A stretch of DNA of 11,039 nt, taken from assembly GCA_027064785.1 (NCBI GenBank), contig JAMOPE010000269.1:1-11039 (forward strand), given 5' to 3'. This DNA comes from Geobacteraceae bacterium (GTDB taxonomy: Bacteria; Desulfobacterota; Desulfuromonadia; Desulfuromonadales; Geopsychrobacteraceae). Each line of letters starts with the position of its first letter. The stretch's first letter is position 1. Below the pieces are notes generated by a model. That model searched no databases and was not told the origin of the DNA. It saw only the letters and a program-made list of their open reading frames with translations. This document shows, in pieces, positions 6,879-11,039 of the stretch. Position numbers and translations under genes: made by a program.

Positions 6879-7856
6879 TTACGGGTTTTCAGCGAGATAC
6901 TTTTTCACGCCGGAGTGAAGTTTCATCCCACCGGATACGCCGTCACGCATGTTGTCGACTGAAAATAGCGACAGTGCGGGGTGGGCGTCAATCAGGCGTT
7001 GACGATTCTCAACCAGTGCGGCGGCGATGTCGGACACCACACCCTCATCAAGATCGGCAGAAACGACGAGCAATTCCCGACCGCCAAAGGTCGTTACCGG
7101 GCCAGACTGAGAAGGATAAAGCCCGGACGGAATTGTTGTCATCCACAATGCAGGATCACCCGCTACAAATTTTTCAATGTCGGTATCGACACTCAACAAC
7201 TCCGCATCACACGACTTAAGCAACTGCCGCAGTGAAAAATCGGGGTGAATTGTTAAAAAAACCATCGCCTGCATCGTTCCATAACAAAACGCCTTGGTAT
7301 CATCCTGTGCACTTGATGGCGGTAGATCACCGAACAGACTAAAATCATCCTTCGACCAGTTTTTTGCCCGTAGAATTGTAGCGACGGCCAGGTATTGCGG
7401 AGACTGAGGCGTCCCGGCATTAATCCGTTTCCCTTTCAGATCATCCAGTGAAGAGATCCCGGCATCTTTGCGCACGACAAGAGCGACAGGGGTCTCGTAA
7501 AGGGGTGCAAGAAGTCGAAGGTTATCGTAACCGATATCAAGATATTTAAATTGACCCGTCTTATTCATCGCGGCAAAGAGGGTTTGTGAATCAACCAGGC
7601 TGATATCGACAGCCCCGTCATGCAAACCCGTCAGATTATAGACACCATTATCAGCTGTGACTTGACGACACTCAACACCGGCAAGCTGTTGATTTATCAG
7701 CCGGCAAATAACCCTTCCGCTGAAATAGGAAAACGTCCCGGGAGCTTCTGTCCCAAGAAGAAGTTCAAATGATTGTGCAGATTTGGGGATCGTAACAAGG
7801 CTAAAGATAAAAATGAGACTGAGTAGCAAAAGATGTGTCCGACGTTGACTCCGCAT
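6879..7856 (-). CDS. TAXI-family TRAP transporter solute-binding protein (orphan)
   Basis: This protein of about 325 residues is an envelope-located solute receptor of the TAXI (TRAP-associated extracytoplasmic immunogenic) group. It has a charged N-terminus MRSQRR, a hydrophobic segment at about 9-22 and a signal-peptide cut probably after the AQS region (26-30). The mature protein opens with LLLGTEAPGTFSYFSGRVI (32-50), the TAXI ligand-pocket pattern G-T-x3-GT-x2-Y-x2-G. LDDLKGKRINAGTPQS at 137-152 is a second family landmark. The start is fixed by a perfect AAGGAGGT five bases before ATG at 7856; an in-frame TTG 33 bases upstream lacks such a site. No TRAP membrane subunit (DctQ/DctM or fused 4TM-12TM) is visible within the window, so the transport partner is elsewhere or absent. 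The ligand is unknown; some TAXI proteins are assigned to glutamate or other carboxylates. Confidence 0.82.
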   Translation of the reverse strand: MRSQRRTHLLLLSLIFIFSLVTIPKSAQSFELLLGTEAPGTFSYFSGRVICRLINQQLAGVECRQVTADNGVYNLTGLHDGAVDISLVDSQTLFAAMNKTGQFKYLDIGYDNLRLLAPLYETPVALVVRKDAGISSLDDLKGKRINAGTPQSPQYLAVATILRAKNWSKDDFSLFGDLPPSSAQDDTKAFCYGTMQAMVFLTIHPDFSLRQLLKSCDAELLSVDTDIEKFVAGDPALWMTTIPSGLYPSQSGPVTTFGGRELLVVSADLDEGVVSDIAAALVENRQRLIDAHPALSLFSVDNMRDGVSGGMKLHSGVKKYLAENP

Positions 7857-7954
7857 ATCGACCTCCTTTTCAACAACCTCCCTTGACAACCTTGATATAG
7901 ATGAAAAATAGAAAGAGTATCGTTAAGTATATCAACCATTCAGAAAGTTTCTAC

Positions 7955-7969
7955 TTATCGGGGCGATAA
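7955..7969. repeat. Perfect palindrome in the divergent TAXI / REC-GGDEF promoter region
   Basis: TTATCG-GGG-CGATAA has perfect 6-base arms around a 3-base centre, midway between the two divergent genes. Its position suits an operator acting on one or both promoters, but no regulator is known. Confidence 0.4.
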
Positions 7970-7986
7970 CAGACTATTTTCTAAAT

Positions 7987-8016
7987 TTGACAGCCCGGAG
8001 ATGGTACAGTTATCAT
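7987..8016 (+). promoter_or_regulatory. Candidate sigma-70 promoter of the REC-GGDEF gene
   Basis: A consensus -35 TTGACA (7987-7992) is followed after 18 bases by TATCAT (8011-8016), a good -10 match. Transcription would start near 8023, about 70 bases before the ATG at 8094. This placement argues against the upstream in-frame ATG at 8001, which falls inside the promoter. Confidence 0.55.
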
Positions 8017-8093
8017 CAAAAGCGACAAGAAGATCACCTTGTCCCTTTCAAATTGACATTATCTGCACTCTTTTCGGTAAAAGAGGACTTTCC

Positions 8094-9059
8094 ATGGCCA
8101 CAGCTGAGAAAAAACGGATTCTGATTGCAGATCCTGAGATTTTCAATCTGGCAACGCTGATTGGAACACTGAAAGATAACTACCACGTCGTTGTCGCAAA
8201 AAACGGTGCCGAAGTTTTTAAGCAACTGAAAAAAAACCGCATCGACATGGTTGTTCTCGATACAAAGTTCCCCGACACGGACGGCTTTGACCTCTGCCGT
8301 AAGATAAAATCTGACAAACAAACCAGCGCCATCCCGGTCATTTTCATAACGGCCGATAAATCCATCAGTGCAGAAGAAAAGGGTTTTTTAGCAGAGGCTG
8401 TCGATTATATCACCAAACCATTCAACGCCCCCACCGTCACTGTCCGAATTAAAAATCAACTCAAGCTCAGCGAAGCCATTGCTGAATTGAAACGCCTCAA
8501 CACTCTTGCCCTCGATGCAAATCCCAATACCGGGCTCCCGGGAAACAATAGTATTCTCAAAGAAATCCAGCGAGTCGTTGGCGAGAAAGCTGCAGTTTGT
8601 GTCGTCTATGCCGACCTCGATCATTTTAAAATCTACAACGATACTTACGGCTTTTCACGCGGAGATGATGTCATTATCTTCACCGCAAATGTGATTCGCG
8701 TTGCACTTCAGATTGCCGGCTGTGACGATTGTTTTCTGGGCCATATCGGTGGTGATGATTTTGTTTTTGTCGTTCCGGTCGATACGTGCCAAAAGGTTGC
8801 CGATGAAATTATCCGCCGTATAGATCTAGGGATCGGTGAATTTTATAGTGCGGAGGACATCGACCGAGGCTACGTCGTTGCAACGAACCGGGAGGGGAAA
8901 GAGCAGAAACACCCACTGATAAGCCTCAGCATGGGAGCTGTCAATCTAGCCCAGCGAAAAAATCCGACCGCTTTTGAAGTAATCGACATCTGTACAGAAA
9001 TGAAAAAGGCTGCTAAAGAGCAGCCCGGAAGCAGTTTTCTTCTTTGTAAACGACAGTAA
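8094..9059 (+). CDS. Response regulator with REC and GGDEF-type (GGDDF) domains
   Basis: This 321-residue cytoplasmic protein couples a phosphoreceiver domain (about 7-125) to a GGDEF domain (about 135-320), the plan of response-regulator diguanylate cyclases that make cyclic di-GMP. In REC the phosphorylatable Asp56 (VVLDTKFPDTDGF), Thr86 and Lys108 (ITKPF) are present. The usual acidic pair is reduced to one residue (ADPE, D13, where most have DD). The cyclase domain keeps DLDHFKIYNDTYGFSRGDD (174-192). Its signature is GGDDF (219-223) instead of GGDEF/GGEEF, and no RxxD inhibitory site lies five residues upstream. Together with NTGLPGN (145-151) and GHIGGDDF, these features match a variant GGDEF subgroup that I recall from other bacteria. 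The start is ATG 8094 with AAGAGGA six bases upstream. An earlier in-frame ATG at 8001 lies in the promoter. Enzymatic activity is uncertain. No partner histidine kinase is in the window. Confidence 0.85.
   Translation: MATAEKKRILIADPEIFNLATLIGTLKDNYHVVVAKNGAEVFKQLKKNRIDMVVLDTKFPDTDGFDLCRKIKSDKQTSAIPVIFITADKSISAEEKGFLAEAVDYITKPFNAPTVTVRIKNQLKLSEAIAELKRLNTLALDANPNTGLPGNNSILKEIQRVVGEKAAVCVVYADLDHFKIYNDTYGFSRGDDVIIFTANVIRVALQIAGCDDCFLGHIGGDDFVFVVPVDTCQKVADEIIRRIDLGIGEFYSAEDIDRGYVVATNREGKEQKHPLISLSMGAVNLAQRKNPTAFEVIDICTEMKKAAKEQPGSSFLLCKRQ
9003..9025 (-). terminator. Intrinsic terminator of the asparaginase operon, inside the REC-GGDEF coding end
   Basis: Read on the minus strand, GGCTGCT-CTTT-AGCAGCC (9025 down to 9008) forms a perfect 7-bp stem with a 4-base loop. 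It is followed at once by TTTTT (9007-9003). It lies 38 bases beyond the asparaginase stop and within codons for the last 20 or so residues of the convergent gene. Confidence 0.75.
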
Positions 9060-9062
9060 CCC

Positions 9063-9545
9063 TCACAGATTCTCAAACCTGTTCATTGCAACATTCTTGC
9101 GGGTTTTTTGGGGGTCAAAGCACCGACCGTTCATCGCAATCCACGCCCCTTCAGGCAGCAATTGAACAGCAGTTGTTGCACTGGCGATATTATAGATGGC
9201 ATCGGTAAAACGGAACCGGGCCGGCTGCATCGCTCCGGTTAAAACGATTGTCTTTCCAGCAATCCCCTGTAAATATTTGGCCGTCTCAACCATGGTATCG
9301 GTTCCATGGGTGATGACAATTTGTGCTGTCGAGCTGTTAATGACCGCTTCCTTGATCAGTTTACGATCATCGTCCGTCAGGTCGAGACTGTCTTTGCGTA
9401 ATAGCGGTGTAATCCGATATTCAACGGTCAGATTAGCATCCTGTAAAACCTCACCAATTTGTGGCTCACCGATTTCAAAGCTGCTCTTCGCATCAAAGTA
9501 GACCTTATCGATCGTCCCACCCGTCGTTATAATTTCAATCGCCAT
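9063..9545 (-). CDS. Single-domain (half-length) asparaginase-family protein
   Basis: This 160-residue protein corresponds to only the N-terminal catalytic domain of type I/II L-asparaginases, which are about 330 residues and release ammonia from asparagine. The nucleophile motif TTGGTID (T11) and the second triad motif HGTDTM (T82, D83) are intact. LTGAMQPARF follows at 102-111. A lysine in the QKTRKN segment (K147 or K150) probably matches the catalytic lysine of E. coli AnsB (K162). The C-terminal domain, which in classical enzymes completes the neighbouring active site of the dimer, is absent. The gene ends cleanly with a stop and has its own terminator, so it does not look like a truncated pseudogene. 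It starts at ATG 9545 with GGAGA upstream. It is the last gene of a three-gene operon, 29 bases after the UPF0251 gene. Substrate and activity are unproven; no signal peptide is visible, so it is cytoplasmic. Confidence 0.85.
   Translation of the reverse strand: MAIEIITTGGTIDKVYFDAKSSFEIGEPQIGEVLQDANLTVEYRITPLLRKDSLDLTDDDRKLIKEAVINSSTAQIVITHGTDTMVETAKYLQGIAGKTIVLTGAMQPARFRFTDAIYNIASATTAVQLLPEGAWIAMNGRCFDPQKTRKNVAMNRFENL
9076..9109 (+). terminator. Possible terminator of the REC-GGDEF transcript, inside the asparaginase coding end
   Basis: On the plus strand AACC (9076-9079) can pair with GGTT (9102-9105). Nested inside, GCAA (9088-9091) pairs with TTGC (9097-9100) around CATTC. The structure runs directly into TTTTTT (9104-9109). 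The stems are short and interrupted, so this is a weaker call than the opposing terminator at 9003-9025. Confidence 0.4.
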
Positions 9546-9574
9546 ATAATGTCTCCGGTAGATAGATAAAATCG

Positions 9575-9865
9575 CTATTCGTGCGGCTTGATAATTAAAG
9601 CATGCCCTGACAACAACGCTTCAATGACTTTTTTGCGGCCGCTGGTCACCAGGCGCTGAACCGTTCCACGCGAAATTCCCATTTTCTCACCGGCCTCAGC
9701 CTGCGTTAATGCATCGCGGTCGCACAGCGAAATAGCTTCCAGTTCATCAGAATTTAACTCGACACTCTCCAGCTTTGATAAAGGTGTCCCCGCTGGCTTA
9801 AACGTCAAATCGCTCGGCTGCCGACTGGGGCAGCAATGTCTCGGTTTTCTTGGTCTTGGTGACAT
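9575..9865 (-). CDS. UPF0251 (DUF134) putative DNA-binding protein
   Basis: This 96-residue protein has the layout of UPF0251/DUF134. A basic N-terminus (MSPRPRKPRH) is followed by a Cys pair (C11, C12), the FKPAGTPL segment (22-29) and an acidic linker with ELEAISLCDRDALTQ (41-55). A sigma-like helix-turn-helix follows at about 53-75 (ALTQAEAGEKMGISRGTVQRL), then a KKVIEALLSGHAL tail. Proteins of this family are predicted DNA-binding regulators, but their targets are generally unknown. The gene sits 14 bases after the DUF302-like gene and 29 bases before the asparaginase gene, so it is the middle cistron of an operon. It has only a weak ribosome site (CGGATAA), which suggests translation coupled to the upstream gene. 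It could regulate this operon through the palindromes upstream of 10287; that is inference. Confidence 0.8.
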   Translation of the reverse strand: MSPRPRKPRHCCPSRQPSDLTFKPAGTPLSKLESVELNSDELEAISLCDRDALTQAEAGEKMGISRGTVQRLVTSGRKKVIEALLSGHALIIKPHE

Positions 9866-9879
9866 GGTTATTTTATCCG

Positions 9880-10287
9880 CTAAAGTGCTTCTTCTATAGC
9901 AAGAAGTAAATTATTGTAGTCGTCTGTCTCCAGAGCAGGAAACTTTTCATCATCGACAAGATCGGCGACTAGTTTCTTCCCTAAAAGCAGCATTCGGATT
10001 TGAGTCTTCCCTTCTTTGCTGAATACGACGATAAACTTTGGCAGCAAAACTGCCCGCTCCAGATTCTCCATCATCGACAGAGCCGATTTTTTCGGGGAGC
10101 ACACCTGAATCATATTCAGATCAAACCCCTCGGCCAACTCAACTCCGTGATGACCAAAATGGCGAATCATTTCCATTTTGTCTTCGTTATGGATAATAAA
10201 ACCGCGCAGTGCCATCGTCTTGCCAAGATCACTGATAAACACCGCTATGCTTTTGTCCGTTTCACTACGAAAAACACGTGAAGCCAT
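9880..10287 (-). CDS. DUF302-like small protein of unknown function
   Basis: This 135-residue cytoplasmic protein has no signal peptide or membrane segment. Its plan resembles DUF302 proteins: an N-terminal helix with DKSIAVFISDLGKTMALRGF (11-30), a middle HHGVELAEGFDLNMIQVCSPKKS (from 46), then LERAVLLPKFIVVFSKEGKTQIRMLLL (from 76). This corresponds to the family's CNP...LLLPCNVVVYE...G pattern, with the second Cys replaced by Lys (LLPKF). The match is by pattern memory only. The start is set at ATG 10287 behind TAGGGGGA. An upstream in-frame ATG at 10380 would add 31 residues that do not resemble the family and has no good ribosome site. It is the first gene of the operon with UPF0251 and asparaginase. 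Its function is unknown. Confidence 0.6.
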   Translation of the reverse strand: MASRVFRSETDKSIAVFISDLGKTMALRGFIIHNEDKMEMIRHFGHHGVELAEGFDLNMIQVCSPKKSALSMMENLERAVLLPKFIVVFSKEGKTQIRMLLLGKKLVADLVDDEKFPALETDDYNNLLLAIEEAL

Positions 10288-10333
10288 GAGTCCCCCTATG
10301 CTAAATGATATCGACCTTGGAAAAATACCATAT

Positions 10334-10351
10334 TTTGTGCATATACACAAA
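10334..10351. repeat. Palindrome TTTGTG-N6-CACAAA, candidate operator
   Basis: TTTGTGCATATACACAAA has perfect 6-base arms, and its core ATAT is also symmetric; only the C/A pair at positions 7 and 12 breaks full symmetry. It lies 47-64 bases upstream of the DUF302-like start codon, at the expected promoter position, as a repressor site would. It is not a CRP site, because the TGTG to CACA spacing is six, not eight. Confidence 0.45.
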
Positions 10352-10382
10352 GGGAAACCATTTCCACCGACACTATGCATAA

Positions 10383-10395
10383 TCGAAAATTTCGA
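10383..10395. repeat. Palindrome TCGAAA-A-TTTCGA, candidate operator
   Basis: A perfect 6-base inverted repeat with a single-base centre lies about 96 bases upstream of the DUF302-like gene. It may be an operator or chance in AT-rich DNA. Confidence 0.25.
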
Positions 10396-10469
10396 AGAGC
10401 AAAGAGATAAAACCGAACTATAATCGCGACCACTCCAGCCATTCTGAGAAAACCGTAACGATAAAACTG

Positions 10470-10503
10470 TTGCTTTTTTTCTCGTTTTGCAAAATTATAT
10501 AAC
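10470..10503 (+). promoter_or_regulatory. Candidate promoter for the Liv-type binding protein leader
   Basis: TTGCTT (10470-10475) is followed by a TATATA/TATAAC block (10496-10503) at a spacing of 19-22 bases, which is longer than ideal. A second pairing, TTGCAA (10487-10492) with CATGAT (10511-10516) at 18 bases, is equally possible. Either start would give a leader of roughly 145-165 bases containing the hairpins described next. Confidence 0.3.
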
Positions 10504-10559
10504 CCTATTTCATGATAAGCTTAGCCTGTTTTGAAGCTGGAGAAAATAACGCCGATTAT

Positions 10560-10574
10560 TTATGGAAAGCATAA
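10560..10574 (+). ncRNA. Leader hairpin 1 with GAAAG loop
   Basis: TTATG (10560-10564) pairs with CATAA (10570-10574) around GAAAG. It directly abuts the terminator-like structure at 10575, whose inner hairpin has the same loop. The sequence ATGGA at 10562-10566 also fits the ANGGA core bound by CsrA/RsmA in other bacteria. It may be part of a leader RNA or of a small RNA. Confidence 0.4.
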
Positions 10575-10612
10575 CCGCCAAAATCCGGAGAAAGTCCGGT
10601 AGGCGGCTTTTT
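10575..10612 (+). terminator. Terminator-like nested hairpin in the leader of the Liv-type gene
   Basis: An outer stem CCGCC (10575-10579) with GGCGG (10602-10606) encloses an inner hairpin CCGGA-GAAAG-TCCGG (10585-10599). C and TTTTT (10608-10612) follow. It looks like an intrinsic terminator on the plus strand, yet no gene precedes it on that strand, and the next gene starts 57 bases later. It is therefore either an attenuator of the downstream gene or the end of a small RNA of about 100 nucleotides. GCCG at 10551-10554 could pair with CGGC at 10604-10607 in a competing structure. Confidence 0.6.
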
Positions 10613-10619
10613 ATTACGA

Positions 10620-10635
10620 TCTACAATTTTGTAGA
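10620..10635. repeat. Palindrome TCTACAA-TT-TTGTAGA before the Liv-type gene
   Basis: Perfect 7-base arms are separated by two bases, ending 22 bases before the AAGGAGGT ribosome site. As DNA it could be an operator; as RNA the two-base gap shortens the usable stem to about five or six pairs. Confidence 0.35.
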
Positions 10636-10668
10636 ACTGCTTTCTATCACTCATTAAAAGGAGGTACC

Positions 10669-11039
10669 ATGAAAAGATTTGCGACCACCCTGTTGCTGAC
10701 CGGTCTCGCCGTCATGCTGGCAATTCCAGCACTGGCGTCACAAACCATCAAGATCGGTTTCAATATTCCGCTGACTGGGGATATCCCTGAAGTCGGTGAA
10801 GGATCCAAAAATGCTGCCGAAATGTACCTTGCCGATATCAACGGTGCCGGCGGCCTCGAAGTTGGTGGCAAAAAGTATATGCTCGAGTTCGTCTACATGG
10901 ACAACGAGTCCAAGGCTGACTCAGCGGTCAACGCTGCTCTCAAACTGATCGAGCAGGAAGAGGTCGTGGCAATTATCGGCCCAAACTCCTCCAAACAAGC
11001 AGTTCCCGCCGGCGGCACCGCTAACGAAAACCGTGTCCC
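10669..11039 (+). CDS. Branched-chain amino acid-type ABC transporter substrate-binding protein (N-terminal part)
   Basis: The gene runs off the right end; 123 complete codons are visible. A Sec signal peptide spans residues 1-23 (MKRF, hydrophobic core, cut ALA|S) with no lipobox, so the product is a soluble periplasmic receptor. The mature start QTIKIGFNIPLTGDIPEVGEG, the NAAEMYLADINGAGGLEVGG segment and AIIGPNSSKQAVPAG identify the type I periplasmic binding fold (Peripla_BP_6, LivK/LivJ group). The start is certain: AAGGAGGT at 10658-10665 precedes ATG. Leucine, isoleucine or valine is the default ligand, but this group also binds amides, urea and other small molecules, so specificity is not fixed. 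Its permease and ATPase genes (livHMGF) would be expected downstream. The leader carries a terminator-like structure, suggesting control by attenuation. Confidence 0.9.
   Translation, partial: MKRFATTLLLTGLAVMLAIPALASQTIKIGFNIPLTGDIPEVGEGSKNAAEMYLADINGAGGLEVGGKKYMLEFVYMDNESKADSAVNAALKLIEQEEVVAIIGPNSSKQAVPAGGTANENRV

Larger units (their letters stand above)
10288..10469. other. Regulatory gap upstream of the DUF302-like operon
   Basis: No convincing gene is seen in this part of the 381-base gap between the divergent DUF302-like and Liv-type genes. It is AT-rich and contains two palindromes (10334-10351 and 10383-10395). On the minus strand a weak sigma-70 promoter may overlap the first palindrome: TTGTGT, 17 bases, TATTTT. 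No good sigma-54 site was found. Confidence 0.4.

Noticed and set aside
6875..6925. Hairpin TTCAC-GCCGGA-GTGAA (6904-6919) as terminator of the aap operon
   Set aside because: Only five pairs, no T-run of useful length after it, and it lies inside the TAXI coding sequence without other support.
7857..7889. TTG start 33 bases upstream for the TAXI protein
   Set aside because: The ATG at 7856 has a perfect AAGGAGGT and begins a normal signal peptide; the upstream codon has neither.
8001..8093. Longer start for the REC-GGDEF protein at ATG 8001
   Set aside because: The extra 31 residues do not belong to the REC fold, the codon lies between -35 and -10 of a good promoter, and ATG 8094 has a well-spaced AAGAGGA site.
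10288..10380. 31-residue N-terminal extension of the DUF302-like protein
   Set aside because: No ribosome site, no family resemblance, and it would cover the palindrome and probable promoter.
10298..10423. Small plus-strand ORF of 41 residues (MLNDIDLGKIPYFV...)
   Set aside because: Its composition looks protein-like, but there is no Shine-Dalgarno before ATG 10298 and it overlaps the divergent promoter region; not supported as a gene.
10538..10552. GG-N10-GC spacing (possible sigma-54 site) in the leader of the Liv-type gene
   Set aside because: Only the GG and GC agree; the -12 element reads ACGC in place of TTGC, and the site falls within the structured leader.

Overview
The window reads as a stretch of ordinary chromosome from a Gram-negative bacterium of roughly balanced base composition. 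The envelope-targeted binding proteins, the general L-amino-acid (Aap) transporter, an orphan TAXI-type TRAP binding protein, a UPF0251 protein and a REC-GGDEF regulator together suggest a free-living anaerobe or sediment organism of the Desulfuromonadales type (Geobacter/Pelobacter/Desulfuromonas relatives). That placement is inference from gene content. No mobile element, phage gene, CRISPR array, tRNA or rRNA was seen.

Layout. (1) 1-2199, plus strand: end of a periplasmic binding protein, a FecCD/BtuC permease and an ABC ATPase, with overlapping start and stop codons. It is a vitamin B12 (less likely siderophore) importer. (2) 2200-6874, plus strand: aapJ, a strong terminator, then aapQ-aapM-aapP, a complete general amino acid importer. 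A good sigma-54-type promoter match lies upstream of aapJ. (3) 6879-7856, minus strand: an orphan TAXI-family solute-binding protein, convergent with aapP and divergent from (4) 8094-9059, plus strand: a REC-GGDEF protein with several non-consensus signature residues. (5) 9063-10287, minus strand: a three-gene operon of a DUF302-like protein, a UPF0251 helix-turn-helix protein and a half-length, single-domain asparaginase. Its probable terminator lies inside the 3' end of the GGDEF gene. (6) 10288-11039: a 381-base regulatory interval with palindromes and a structured leader RNA, then the start of a branched-chain amino acid ABC binding protein that runs off the window.

The common theme is import and breakdown of organic nitrogen: one broad amino acid importer, the start of a second one of the Liv type, and an asparaginase between them. 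A second-messenger regulator sits back to back with an envelope binding protein. The protein genes are mostly recognisable families. The more unusual material is the single-domain asparaginase operon, the GGDDF regulator, and the leader before the Liv-type gene, which has two hairpins with the same GAAAG loop followed by a terminator-like stem.
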